Of a stretch of 64,000 nucleotides of DNA, positions 26,323 through 40,385 are shown piece after piece. Location: positions 315,001 through 379,000 of the forward strand of contig JAWQEG010000129.1 in assembly GCA_033782935.1 (NCBI GenBank). The letters are read 5' to 3'. How positions within the stretch are numbered: the stretch's first letter is position 1; every line of letters starts with the position of its first letter. The position numbers were made by a program, and so were the translations under genes. This stretch comes from Petrolisthes cinctipes (taxonomy: Eukaryota > Arthropoda > Malacostraca > Decapoda > Porcellanidae). Under the pieces are notes generated by a model. It saw only the letters and a program-made list of their open reading frames with translations. It did not search any database and was not told where the DNA came from.

Positions 26323-27187
26323 CTAAGATATCGATTTTGAGCATGTTTTGGGTCTGTATCTTGATAACATTCTAACTAGGAGTAGGCATGTACAGATCGC
26401 TTCTAGGACCCAAAAATACCGAATTTTCGGGTGTTTGGAGCATGAATTTGAGATATAAACGGGTACAGAAGATGCATTCACATATCGACTTTGGACACTT
26501 AAAATATCGATTTTTAGCATGTTTTGAGCCTATATTTTGAAAACATTCTAACACGGAGTAGGCATGTACAGATCGGTTCTTGGACCCCAAAATATCGAAT
26601 TTTTGGATGTTTTGAGCCTGAATTTAAGATATAAACTGGGACTGAAGATAAATGCACATATCGACTTTTGGACACGTAAAATATCGATTTTTTAGCATGT
26701 TTTGGGCCTATATTTTGAAAATATTCTAGCACTAAGTAGGCATGTACAGATCGCTTCAAGAACCCCAAAATATCGAATTTTCGGGTGTTTTGAGCCAGAA
26801 TTTGAGATATAAACGGTTACAGAAGATGCATGCACATATCGACTTTGGGCACCTAAAATATCAATTTTCAGCATGTTTTGGGCCTGTATCTTGAAAATAC
26901 TCTAACACGGAGTAGGCATGTACAGATCGCTTCTAGGACCCAAAAATACCGAATTTTCGGGTGTGTTGAGGTTGAATTTGGTATATAAACGTGTGCAGAA
27001 GATGCTTACACATATTGACTTTGGGCACCTAAAATATAGATTTTTAGCATGTTTTGGGCCTGTATCTGAGTAGGCATGTACAGATCGTTTCTGGGACCCC
27101 AAAATATCGAATTTTCGGGTGTTTTGAGCCTAAATTTGAGATATAAACAGGTACTGAAGATGCATGCACATATCGACTTTTATGCAC
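26323..27187. repeat. 865-bp pentamer, nested unit 3 of 3
   Basis: Exact 865-bp spacing. It carries the GGTATATAAACGTG allele near 26977 and a private GATGCTTACACA change near 27001. Confidence 0.88.
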
Positions 27188-30100
27188 CTAAGATATCGAT
27201 TTTGAGCATGTTTTGGGTCTGTATCTTGATAACATTCTAACTAGGAGTAGGCATGTACAGATCGCTTCTAGGACCCAAAAATACCGAATTTTCGGGTGTT
27301 TGGAGCATGAATTTGAGATATAAACGGGTACAGAAGATGCATTCACATATCGACTTTGGACACTTAAAATATCGATTTTTAGCATGTTTTGAGCCTATAT
27401 TTTGAAAACATTCTAACACGGAGTAGGCATGTACAGATCGGTTCTTGGACCCCAAAATATCGAATTTTTGGATGTTTTGAGCCTGAATTTGAGATATAAA
27501 CTGGTACTGAAGATATATGCACATATCGACTTTTGGACACGTACAATATCGATTTTTTAGCATGTTTTGGGCCTATATTTTGAAAATATTCTAGCACTGA
27601 GTAGGCATGTACAGATCGCTTCAAGAACCCCAAAATATCGAATTTTCGGGTGTTTTGAGCCAGAATTTGAGATATAAACGGATACAGAAGATGCATGCAC
27701 ATATCGACTTTGGGCACCTAAAATATCGATTTTCAGCATGTTTTGGGCCTATATTTTGAAAATACTCTAACACGGAGTAGGCATGTACAGATCGCTTCTA
27801 GGACCCAAAAATACCGAATTTTCGGGTGTGTTGAGGTTGAATTTGGGATATAAACGTGAGCAGAAGATGCATACACATATTGACTTTGGGCACCTAAAAT
27901 ATAGATTTTTTGCATGTTTTGGGCCTGTATCTGAGTAGGCATGTACAGATCGTTTCTGGGACCCCAAAGTACCGAATTTTCGGGTGTTTTGAGCCTGAAT
28001 TTGAGATATAAAAGGGTACAGAAGATGAATACACATATCGACTTTTGACACTTAAAATAACGATTTCCAGCATGTTTTGAGCCTAAATTTTGAAAACATT
28101 CTAGCACTGAGTAGGCATATACAGATCGCTTCTTCGACCCCAAAGTATCGAATTTTCGGGTGTTTTGAGGTTGAATTTGGGATATAAACGTGTGCAAAAG
28201 ATGCATGCACATATCGACTTTGGGCACCTAAAATATCAATTCTCAGCATGTTTTGGGCCTGTATTTTGAAAATACTCTAACACGGAGTAGGCATGTACAG
28301 ATCGCTTCTAGGACCCAAAAATACCGAATTTTCGGGTGTGTTGAGGTTGAATTTCGGATATAAACGTGTGCAGAACATGCATACACATATTGACTTTGGG
28401 CACCTAAAATATAGATTTTTAGCATTTTTTTTAGCCTGTATCTGAGTAGGCATGTACAGATCGTTTTGGGGACCCCAAAGTACCGAATTTTCGGGTGTTT
28501 TGAGCCTGAATTTGAGATATAAACGGGTACAGAAGATGCATATACATATCGACTTTTGACACTTAAAATATCGATTTCCAGCATGTTTTGGGTCTGTATC
28601 TTGAAAGCATTCTAACTAGGAGTAGGCATGTACAGATTGCTTCTAGGACCCAAAAATACCGAATTTTCGGGTGTTTTAAACCTGAATTTGAGATATAAAC
28701 GGGTACAGAAGATCCATGCACATATCGACTTTGGACACTTAAAATATCGATTTTTATCATTTTATGAGGCCTATATTTTTAAAACATTCTAGCACTGTGT
28801 AGGCATGTACAGATCGCTTCTAGGACCCAAAAATACCGAATTTTCGGGTGTGTTGAGGTTGAATTTGGGATATAAACGTGAGCAGAAGATGCATACACAT
28901 ATTGACTTTGGGCACCTAAAATATAGATTTTTTGCATGTTTTGGGCCTGTATCTGAGTAGGCATGTACAGATCGTTTCTGGGACCCCAAAGTACCGAATT
29001 TTCGAGTGTTTTGAGCCTGAATTTGAGATATAAAAGGGTACAGAAGATGAATACACATATCGACTTTTGACACTTAAAATATCAATTTTTAGCATGTTTT
29101 GAGCCTATATTTTGAAAACATTCTAACACGGAGTAGGCATGTACAGATTGCTTCTGGGACCCCAAAATATCGAATTTTTGGATGTTTTGAGCCTGAATTT
29201 GAGATATAAACTGGTACTGAAGATAAATACACAGATCGACTTTGGGACACGTAAAATATCGATTTTTAGCATGTTTTGGGCCTATATTTTGAAAATATTC
29301 TAGCACTGAGTAGGCATGTACAGATCGCTTCAAGAACCCCAAAATATCGAATTTTCGGGTGTTTTGAGCCTGAATTTGAGATATAAACGGACACAGAAGA
29401 TGCATGCAAATATCGACTTTGGGCACCTAAAATATCAATTTTCAGCATGTTTTGCGTCTGTATTTTGAAAATACTCTACCACGGAGTAGGCATGTACAGA
29501 TCGCTTCTAGGACCCAAAAATACCAAATTTTCGGGTGTGTTGAGGTTGAATTTCGGATATAAACGTGTGCAGAAGATGTATACACATATTGACTTTGGGC
29601 ACCTAAAATATAGATTTTTTGCATGTTTTGGGCCTGTATCTAAGTAGGCATGTACAGATCGTTTCTGGGACCCCAAAGTACCAAATTTTCGGGTGTTTTG
29701 AGCTTGAATTTGAGATATAAACGGGTACAGAAGATGCATACACATATCGACTTTTGACACTTAAAATATCGATTTTCAGCATGTTTTGGGACTGTATCTT
29801 GAAAGCATTCTAACTAGGAGTAGGCATATACAGTTCGCTTCTAGGACCCAAAAATACCGAATTTTCGGGTGTTTTAAACCTGAATTTGAGATATAAACGG
29901 GTGCAGAAGATGCATACACATATTGATTTTGGGCACCTAAAATATCGATTTTCAGCATGTTTCTGCCTGTATCTGAGTAGGCGTGTACAGATCGCTTCTG
30001 GAACCCTAAAATATCGAATATTCGGGTGTTTGGAGACTGAATTTGAGATATAAACGGGTACAGAAGATGCATGCACAATCGACTTTTGGGCACCTAAAAG

Positions 30101-30270
30101 ATCGATTTTTAGTATGTTTTGGGCCTGTATTTTGAAAATACTCTAACACGGAGTAGGCATGTACAGATCGCTTCTGGGACCCCAAAATATCGAATTTTCG
30201 GGTGTTTTGAGCCTGAATTTGAGATATAAACGGGTACTGAAGATGCATGCACATATCGACTTTTATGCAC

Positions 30271-31135
30271 CTAAGATATCGATTTTGAGCATGTTTTGGG
30301 TCTGTATCTTGATAACATTCTAACTAGGAGTAGGCATGTACAGATCGCTTCTAGGACCCAAAAATACCGAATTTTCGGGTGTTTGGAGCATGAATTTGAA
30401 ATATAAACGGGTACAGAAGATGCATTCACATATCGACTTTGGACACTTAAAATATCGATTTTTAGCATGTTTTGAGCCTATATTTTGAAAACATTCTAAC
30501 ACGGAGTAGGCATGTACAGATCGGTTCTTGGACCCCAAAATATCGAATTTTTGGATGTTTTGAGCCTGAATTTAAGATATAAACTGGGACTGAAGATAAA
30601 TGCACATATCGACTTTTGGACACGTAAAATATCGATTTTTTAGCATGTTTTGGGCCTATATTTTGAAAATATTCTAGCACTAAGTAGGCATGTACAGATC
30701 GCTTCAAGAACCCCAAAATATCGAATTTTCGGGTGTTTTGAGCCAGAATTTGAGATATAAACGGTTACAGAAGATGCATGCACATATCGACTTTGGGCAC
30801 CTAAAATATCAATTTTCAGCATGTTTTGGGCCTGTATCTTGAAAATACTCTAACACGGAGTAGGCATGTACAGATCGCTTCTAGGACCCAAAAATACCGA
30901 ATTTTCGGGTGTGTTGAGGTTGAATTTGGTATATAAACGTGTGCAGAAGATGCATACACATATTGACTTTGGGCACCTAAAATATAGATTTTTAGCATGT
31001 TTTGGGCCTGTATCTGAGTAGGCATGTACAGATCGTTTCTGGGACCCCAAAATATCGAATTTTCGGGTGTTTTGAGCCTAAATTTGAGATATAAACAGGT
31101 ACTGAAGATGCATGCACATATCGACTTTTATGCAC
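30271..31135. repeat. 865-bp pentamer, single nested unit
   Basis: Landmarks at 30271 and 31136 are 865 bp apart. Only one complete pentamer is present in this copy of the larger unit. Confidence 0.85.
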
Positions 31136-34100
31136 CTAAGATATCGATTTTGAGCATGTTTTGGGTCTGTATCTTGATAACATTCTAACTAGGAGTAGGC
31201 ATGTACAGATCGCTTCTAGGACCCAAAAATACCGAATTTTCGGGTGTTTGGAGCATGAATTTGAGATATAAACGGGTACAGAAGATGCATTCACATATCG
31301 ACTTTGGACACTTAAAATATCGATTTTTAGCATGTTTTGAGCCTATATTTTGAAAACATTCTAACACGGAGTAGGCATGTACAGATCGGTTCTTGGACCC
31401 CAAAATATCGAATTTTTGGATGTTTTGAGCCTGAATTTGAGATATAAACTGGTACTGAAGATATATGCACATATCGACTTTTGGACACGTACAATATCGA
31501 TTTTTTAGCATGTTTTGGGCCTATATTTTGAAAATATTCTAGCACTGAGTAGGCATGTACAGATCGCTTCAAGAACCCCAAAATATCGAATTTTCGGGTG
31601 TTTTGAGCCAGAATTTGAGATATAAACGGATACAGAAGATGCATGCACATATCGACTTTGGGCACCTAAAATATCGATTTTCAGCATGTTTTGGGCCTAT
31701 ATTTTGAAAATACTCTAACACGGAGTAGGCATGTACAGATCGCTTCTAGGACCCAAAAATACCGAATTTTCGGGTGTGTTGAGGTTGAATTTGGGATATA
31801 AACGTGAGCAGAAGATGCATACACATATTGACTTTGGGCACCTAAAATATAGATTTTTTGCATGTTTTGGGCCTGTATCTGAGTAGGCATGTACAGATCG
31901 TTTCTGGGACCCCAAAGTACCGAATTTTCGGGTGTTTTGAGCCTGAATTTGAGATATAAAAGGGTACAGAAGATGAATACACATATCGACTTTTGACACT
32001 TAAAATAACGATTTCCAGCATGTTTTGAGCCTAAATTTTGAAAACATTCTAGCACTGAGTAGGCATATACAGATCGCTTCTTCGACCCCAAAGTATCGAA
32101 TTTTCGGGTGTTTTGAGCCAGAATTTGGGATATAAACGTGTGCAAAAGATGCATGCACATATCGACTTTGGGCACCTAAAATATCAATTCTCAGCATGTT
32201 TTGGGCCTGTATTTTGAAAATACTCTAACACGGAGTAGGCATGTACAGAGCGCTTCTAGGACCCAAAAATACCGAATTTTCGGGTGTGTTGAGGTTGAAT
32301 TTCGGATATAAACGTGTGCAGAACATGCATACACATATTGACTTTGGGCACCTAAAATATAGATTTTTAGCATTTTTTTTAACCTGTATCTGAGTAGGCA
32401 TGTACAGATCGTTTTGGGGACCCCAAAGTACCGAATTTTCGGGTGTTTTGAGCCTGAATTTGAGATATAAACGGGTACAGAAGATGCATATACATATCGA
32501 CTTTTGACACTTAAAATATCGATTTCCAGCATGTTTTGGGTCTGTATCTTGAAAGCATTCTAACTAGGAGTAGGCATGTACAGATTGCTTCTAGGACCCA
32601 AAAATACCGAATTTTCGGGTGTTTTAAACCTGAATTTGAGATATAAACGGGTACAGAAGATCCATGCACATATCGACTTTGGACACTTAAAAATTCGATT
32701 TTTATCATTTTATGAGGCCTATATTTTTAAAACATTCTAGCACTGTGTAGGCATGTACAGATCGCTTCTTGGACCCCAAAATATCGAATTTTAGGATGTT
32801 TTGAGCCTGAATTTGAGATATAAACGTGTTCAGAAGATACATACACATATTGATTATGGGCACCTAAAATATCGATTTTCAGCATGTTTTGGCCTGTATC
32901 TGAGTAGGCGTGTACAGATCGCTTCTGGAACCCTAAAATATCGAATATTCGTGTATTTGGAGACTGAATTTGAGATATAAACGGGTACAGAAGATGCATG
33001 CACAATCGACTTTTGGGCACCTATAAGATCGATTTTTAGTATGTTTTGGGCCTGTATTTTGAAAATACTCTAACACGGAGTAGGCATGTACAGATCGCTT
33101 CAGGGACCCCAAAATATCGAATTTTCGGGTGTTTTGAGCCTGAATTTGAGATATAAACGGGTACTGAAGATGCATCCACATATCGACTTTTGGGCACCTA
33201 AGATATCGATTTTGAGCATGTTTTGGGTCTGTATCTTGATAACATTCAAACTAGGAGTAGGCATGTACAGATCGCTACTAGGACCCAAAAAAACCGAATT
33301 TTCGGGTGTTTGGATCCTGAATTTGAGATATAAACGGGTACAGAAGATGCATTCACATATCGACTTTGGACACTTAAAATATCGATTTTTAGCATGTTTT
33401 GAGCCTATATTTTGAAAACATTCTAGCACTTAGTAGGCATGTACAGATCGCTTCAAGAACCCCAAAATATCGAATTTTCGGGTGTTTTGAGCCTGAATTT
33501 GAGATATAAACGGACAGAAGATGCATGCAAATATCGACTTTGGGCACCTAAAATATCGATTTTCAGCATGTTTTGCGCCTGTATTTTGAAAATACTCTAC
33601 CACGGAGTAGGCATGTACAGATCGCTTCTAGGACCCAAAAATACCGAATTTTCGGGTGTGTTGAGGTTGAATTTCGGATATAAACGTGTGCCGAAGATGC
33701 ATACACATATTGACTTTGGGCACCTAAAATATAGATTTTTTGCATGTTTTGGGCCTGTATCTGAGTAGGCATGTACAGATCGTTTCTGGGACCCCAAAGT
33801 ACCGAATTTTCGGGTGTTTTGAGCCTGAATTTGAGATATAAACGGGTACAGAAGATATATACACGTATCGACTTTTGACACTTAAAATATCGATTTCCAA
33901 CATGTTTTGGGCCTGTATTTTGAAAATACTCTAACACGGAGTAGGCATGTACAGATCGCTTCTAGGACCCAAAAATACCGAATTTTCGGGTGTTTTAAAC
34001 CTGAATTTGAGATATAAACGGGTACAGAAGATGCATGCACAATCGACTTTTGGACACTTAAAAGATCGATTTTTAGTATGTTTTGGGCCTGTATTTTGAA

Positions 34101-34234
34101 AATACTCTAACACGGAGTAGGCATGTACAGATCGCTTCTGGGACCCCAAAATATCGAATTTTCGGGTGTTTTGAGCCTGAATTTGAGATATAAACGGGTA
34201 CTGAAGATGCATGCACATATCGATTTTTATGCAC
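30271..34234. repeat. Super-HOR copy 3 (3,964 bp, one pentamer, recombined interior)
   Basis: Follows copies 1 and 2 closely up to about 32750. There those copies read GCTTCTAGGACCCAAAAATA and this one reads GCTTCTTGGACCCCAAAATA, the monomer type of the 2.4-kb HORs (3500, 5915, 9526). The order of types then differs until the pentamer at 34235. The length, 3,964 bp, is 3,083 plus 865 plus about 16 bp. Confidence 0.75.
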
Positions 34235-35099
34235 CTAAGATATCGATTTTGAGCATGTTTTGGGTCTGTATCTTGATAACATTCTAACTAGGAGTAGGCA
34301 TGTACAGATCGCTTCTAGGACCCAAAAATACCGAATTTTCGGGTGTTTGGAGCATGAATTTGAGATATAAACGGGTACAGAAGATGCATTCACATATCGA
34401 CTTTGGACACTTAAAATATCGATTTTTAGCATGTTTTGAGCCTATATTTTGAAAACATTCTAACACGGAGTAGGCATGTACAGATCGGTTCTTGGACCCC
34501 AAAATATCGAATTTTTGGATGTTTTGAGCCTGAATTTGAGATATAAACTGTGACTGAAGATAAATGCACATATCGACTTTTGGACGCGTAAAATATCGAT
34601 TTTTTAGCATGTTTTGGGCCTATATTTTGAAAATATTCTAGCACTAAGTAGGCATGTACAGATCGCTTCAAGAACCCCAAAATATCGAATTTTCGGGTGT
34701 TTTGAGCCAGAATTTGAGATATAAACGGTTACAGATGATGCATGCACATATCGACTTTGGGCACCTAAAATATCAATTTTCAGCATGTTTTGGGCCTGTA
34801 TTTTGAAAATACTCTAACACGGAGTAGGCATGTACAGATCGCTTCTAGGACCCAAAAATACCGAATTCTAGGGTGTGTTGAGGTTGAATTTGGGATATAA
34901 ACGTGTGCAGAAGATGCATACACATATTGACTTTGGGCACCTAAAATATAGATTTTTAGCATGTTTTGGGCCTGTATCTGAGTAGGCATGTACAGATCGT
35001 TTCTGGGACCCCAAAATATCGAATTTTCGGGTGTTTTGAGCCTAAATTTGAGATATAAACAGGTACTGAAGATGCATGCACATATCGACTTTTATGCAC
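34235..35099. repeat. 865-bp pentamer, last unit of domain 1
   Basis: Landmarks at 34235 and 35100 are 865 bp apart. It is more divergent than the central pentamers (for example GAATTCTAGGGTGTG near 34864), consistent with lying nearer to the domain boundary. Confidence 0.8.
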
Positions 35100-36345
35100 C
35101 TATGATATCGATTTTGAGCATGTTTTGGGTCTGTATCTTGATAACATTCTAACTAGGAGTAGGCATGTACAGATCGCTTCTAGGACCCAAAAATACCGAA
35201 TTTTCGGGTGTTTGGAGAATGAATTTGAGATATAAACGGGTACAGAAGATGCATTCACATATCGACTTTGGACACTTAAAATATCGATTTTTAGCATGTT
35301 TTGAGCCTATATTTTGAAAACATTCTAACACGGAGTAGGCATGTACAGATCGGTTCTTGGACCCCCAAATATCGAATTTTTGGATGTTTTGAGCCTGAAT
35401 TTGAGATATAAACTGGTACTGAAGATAAATGCACATATAGACTTTTTGACACGTAAAATATCGATTTTTAGCATGTTTTGGGCCTATATTTTGAAAATAT
35501 TCTAGCACTGAGTAGGCATGTACAGATCGCTTCAAGAACCCCAAAATATCGAATTTTCGGGTGTTTTGAGCCAGAATTTGAGATATAAACGGATACAGAA
35601 GATGCATGCACATATCGACTTTGGGCACCTAAAATATTAATTTTCAGCATGTTTTGGGCCAATATTTTGAAAATACTATAACACGGAGTAGGCATGTACA
35701 GATCGCTTCTAGGACCCAAAAATACCGAATTTTCGGGTGTGTTGAGGTTGAATTTGGGATATAAACGTGTGCAGAAGATGCATACACATATTGACTTTGG
35801 GCACCTAAAATATAGATTTTTAGCATGTTTTGGGCCTGTATCTGAGTAGGCATGTACAGATCGTTTCTGGGACCCCAAAGTACCGAATTTTCGGGTGTTT
35901 TGAGCCTGAATTTGAGATATAAACGGGTACAGAAGATGCATACACATATCGACTTTTGACACTTAAAATATCGATTTCCAGCATGTTTTGAGCCTATATT
36001 TTGAAAACATTCTAGCACTGAGTAGGCATATACAGATCGCTTCTTCGACCCCAAAATATCGAATTTTCGGGTGTTTTGAGGTTGAATTTGGGATATAAAC
36101 GTGTGCAAAAGATGAATGCACATATCGACTTTTGGGCACTTAAAATATCGATTTTTAGCATGTTTTGAGCCTATATTTTGAAAACATTCTAACACGGAGT
36201 AGGCATGTACAGATCGCTTCTGGGACCCCAAAATATCGAATTTTTGGATGTTTTGAGCCTGAATTTGAGATATAAACTGGTACTGAAGATAAATGCACAT
36301 ATCGACTTTTGGACACGTAAAATATCGATTTTTAGCATGTTTTGG
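35100..36345. repeat. Right end of satellite B domain 1
   Basis: Seven monomers of domain 1 types. They end at GACACGTAAAATATCG and TTTTTAGCATGTTTTGGGCC; the next bases CTCTAATTTGAAAATAGTC already belong to domain 2. No unique DNA separates the domains. Confidence 0.75.
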
Positions 36346-38150
36346 GCCTCTAATTTGAAAATAGTCTAGCATTGAGTAGGCATGGAGAGATTGCTTCTGG
36401 AACCCAAAAATATCGAATTTTCGGGTATTTTGATCCTGAATTTAAATATAAAAGGGTACAGAAAATGCATGCACATATCGACTTTGGGCACCTAATATAT
36501 CGATTTTCAGCATGTTTTGGGCCTTTATTTTGAAAAAACTCTAACACGGAATAGGCATGTACAGATCGCTTCTGGGACCCAAAAATATCGAATTTTCGGG
36601 TGTTTTGAGCTTGAATTTGAGATATCAACGGGTACAGAAGATGAATGCACATATCGACTTTGGACACCTAAAATATCGATTTTTAGCATGCTTTGAGCCT
36701 ATATTTTGAAAACATTCCATTACTGAATAGGCATGTACAGATCGCTTCTGGGAAGCAAAAATCTCGAATTTTCAGGTGTTTTGAGCCTGAATTTGAGATA
36801 TAAACGGGTACTGAAGATGCATGCACATATCGACATTGGACACCTAAAAAATCGATTTTCAGCATGTTTTCTTCCTATAATTTGAAAATATTCTGTCACT
36901 GAGTTGGCATGTACAGATCGCTTCTGGGCCAAAATAAAATCAAATATTCGGGAGTTTTCAGCCGGAATTTGAGATATAAACGGGTACAGAAGATGCATGC
37001 ACATATCGACTTTGGGCACCTAAAATATAGATTTTCAGCATGTTTTGGGCCTATATTTTGAAAATATTCAAGCACTGTGTAGGCATGTACAGATCGCTTC
37101 TGGGAACCAAAAAATTTGAAATTTCAGGTGTTTTCAGCCTGAATTTGAGATATAAACGGGTACAGAAGATGCATACACATATTGACTTTTGGCACCTAAA
37201 ATATCGATTTTCAGCATGTTTTAGGCCTGTATTTTGAAAATACTCTAACACGGAGTAGGCATGTACAGATCGCTTCTGGGAACCAAAAATATCGAATTTT
37301 CGGGTGTTTTGAGCATGAATTTGAGATATAAACGGGTACTGAAGATGCATGCACTTATCGATTTTGGGCACCTAAAACATCGATTCTCAACTTGTTTTTT
37401 GTGCCTGTGTTTTGAAAATATTCTAACATTGAGTAGGCATGTACGAATCGCTTTTGGGACCCAAAAATATCGAATTTTCAGGTGTTTTGAGCCTGAATTT
37501 GAGATATAAACGGGTACAGAAGATGCATGTACATATCGACTTTGGGTACCTAAAATATCGATTTTCAGCAAGTTTTGGGTCTGTTATTTGAAAATATTCT
37601 GTCACTGAGTAGGCATGTACAGATCGCTTCTGGACGCCAATAAAATCGAATATTCGGGTGTTTTGAGCCTGAATTTGAGATATAAACGGGTACAGAAAAT
37701 GCATGCACATTTTGACTTTGGGCACCTAATATATCGATTTTCAGCATGTTTTGGGGTTATATTTTGAAAATATTCTAGCACTGAGTAGGCATGTACAGAT
37801 CGCTTCTGGGCCAAAAAAAAATCGAATATTCGGGTGTTTTGAGCCTGAATTTGAGATATAAACGGGTACTGAAGATGCATGCACATATCGACTTTGGGCA
37901 CATATAATATAGATTTTCAGCATGTTTTCATCCTTTATTTTGAAAATAGTCTAGCATTTAGTAGGCATGTACAGATCGCTTCTGGGAACCAAAAATATCA
38001 AATTTTTGGGTGTTTTGAGCTAGAATTTGAGATATAAACGTGTAAAGAAGATGCATACACATATTGACTTTCGGCACCTAAAATATAGATTTTCAGCATG
38101 TTTTGGGCCTGTATATTGAAAATATTCTATCACGGAGTAGGCATATACAG

Positions 38151-38175
38151 ATCGCTTCTTCTCGATATTTTTGGG
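38151..38175. repeat. 11-bp-deletion monomer type (first of five)
   Basis: GCTTCTTCTCGATATTTTTGGG stands where other monomers read GCTTCTGGGAACC followed by AAAAATATCGAATTTTTGGG. The same breakpoint recurs at about 41839, 44468, 50088 and 52541 (the last with CTTCTGGATATT), always after TATCACG(G/A)AGTAGGCATATA. It is a single-origin marker of the domain 2 HOR. Confidence 0.88.
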
Positions 38176-38273
38176 TGTTTTGAGCCTGAATTTGAGATAT
38201 AAACGGGTACAGAAGATGCATGCACATATCGACTTTGAGCACCTAAAATATAGATTTTTAGCATGTTTTTGGC

Positions 38274-40385
38274 CTATATTTTGAAAATATTCAAGCATTG
38301 TGTAGGCATGTACAGATTGCTTCTGGGAACCAAAAAATTTGAAATTTCAGGTGATTTCAGCCTGAATTTGAGATATACACGGGTACAGAAGATGCATACA
38401 CATATTGACTTTGGGCACCTAAAATATTGATTTTCAGCATGTTTTAGGCCTGTATTTTGAAAATACTCTAATACGGAGTAGGCATGTACAGATCGCTTCT
38501 GGGAACCAAAAATATCGAATTTTCGGGTGTTTTGAGCATGAATTTGAGATATAAAAGGGTACTGAAGATGCATGCACATATCGATTTTGGGCACCTAAAA
38601 CATTGATTTTCAACTTGTTTTTGTGCCTGTGTTTTGAAAATATTCTAACATTGAGTAGGCATGTACGAATCGCTTCTGGGACCCAAAAATATCGAATTTT
38701 CAGGTGTTTTGAGCCTGAATTTGAGATATAAACGGGTACAGAAGATGCATGTACATATCGACTTTGGGTACCTAATATATCGATTTTCAGCATGTTTTGG
38801 CCTATATTTTGAAAATATTCAAGCACTGAGTAGGCATGTACAGATCGCTTCTGGAACCCAAAAATATCGAATTTTCGGGTGTTTTGAGCCTGAATTTGAG
38901 ATATAAACGGGTACTGAAGATACATACACATATCGACTTTGGGCACCTAAAATATCGATTTTCAGCATGTTTTGGGCCTGTTATTTGAAAATATTCTGTC
39001 ACTGAGTAGGCATGTACAGATCGCTTCTGGACGCCAATAAAATCGAATATTCGGGTGTTTTGAGCCTGAATTTGAGATATAAACGGGTACAGAAAATGCA
39101 TGCACATTTTGACTTTGGGCACCTAATATATCGATTTTCAGCATGTTTTGGGCTTATTTTTTGAAAATATTCTAGCACTGAGTAAGCATGTACAGATCGC
39201 TTCTGGGCCAAATTAAAATCGAATATTCGGGTGTTTTGAGCCTGAATTTGAGATATAAACGGGTACAGAAGATGCATGCACATATCGACTTTGAGCACCT
39301 AAAATATAGATTTTTAGCATGTTTTTGGCCTATATTTTGAAAATATTCAAGCATTGTGTAGGCATGTACAGATTGCTTCTGGGAACCAAAAAATTTGAAA
39401 TTTCAGGTGATTTCAGCCTGAATTTGAGATATACACGGGTACAGAAGATGCATACACATATTGACTTTGGGCACCTAAAATATTGATTTTCAGCATGTTT
39501 TAGGCCTGTATTTTGAAAATACTCTAATACGGAGTAGGCATGTACAGATCGCTTCTGGGAACCAAAAATATCGAATTTTCGGGTGTTTTGAGCATGAATT
39601 TGAGATATAAAAGGGTACTGAAGATGCATGCACATATCGATTTTGGGCACCTAAAACATTGATTTTCAACTTGTTTTTGTGCCTGTGTTTTGAAAATATT
39701 CTAACATTGAGTAGGCATGTACGAATCGCTTCTGGGACCCAAAAATATCGAATTTTCAGGTGTTTTGAGCCTGAATTTGAGATATAAACGGGTACAGAAG
39801 ATGCATGTACATATCGACTTTGGGTACCTAATATATCGATTTTTAGCATGTTTTGGCCTATATTTTGAAAATATTCAAGCACTGAGTAGGCATGTACAGA
39901 TCGCTTCTGGAACCCAAAAATATCGAATTTTCGGGTGTTTTGAGCCTGAATTTGAGATATAAACGGGTACTGAAGATACATACACATATCGACTTTGGGC
40001 ACCTAAAATATCGATTTTCAGCATGTTTTGGGCCTGTTATTTGAAAATATTCTGTCACTGAGTAGGCATGTACAGATCGCTTCTGGACGCCAATAAAATC
40101 GAATATTCGGGTGTTTTGAGCCTGAATTTGAGATATAAACGGGTACAGAAAATGCATGCACATTTTGACTTTGGGCACCTAATATATCGATTTTCAGCAT
40201 GTTTTGGGCTTATTTTTTGAAAATATTCTAGCACTGAGTAAGCATGTACAGATCGCTTCTGGGCCAAATTAAAATCGAATATTCGGGTGTTTTGAGCCTG
40301 AATTTGAGATATAAACGGGTACTGAAGATGCATGCACATATCGACTTTGGACACCTAAAATATCGATTTTCAGCATGTTTTCTTC
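38274..40385. repeat. Tandem pair of 1,056-bp hexamers in domain 2
   Basis: Landmarks 38274/39330, 38434/39490, 38802/39858 and 38962/40018 are 1,056 bp apart, exactly six monomers. The two halves look almost the same, for example both have GATTTCAGCCTGAATTTGAG followed by ATATACACGGG. They diverge just beyond 40100-40350. Confidence 0.85.

Larger units (their letters stand above)
24593..30270. repeat. Super-HOR copy 2 (5,678 bp, three pentamers)
   Basis: Same fixed 3,083-bp part as the previous copy but three pentamers instead of two, giving 5,678 bp. Long stretches appear unchanged between copies 1 and 2, including rare features such as the T8 run in AGCATTTTTTTTAGCC (near 22744 and 28422). 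Confidence 0.87.
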
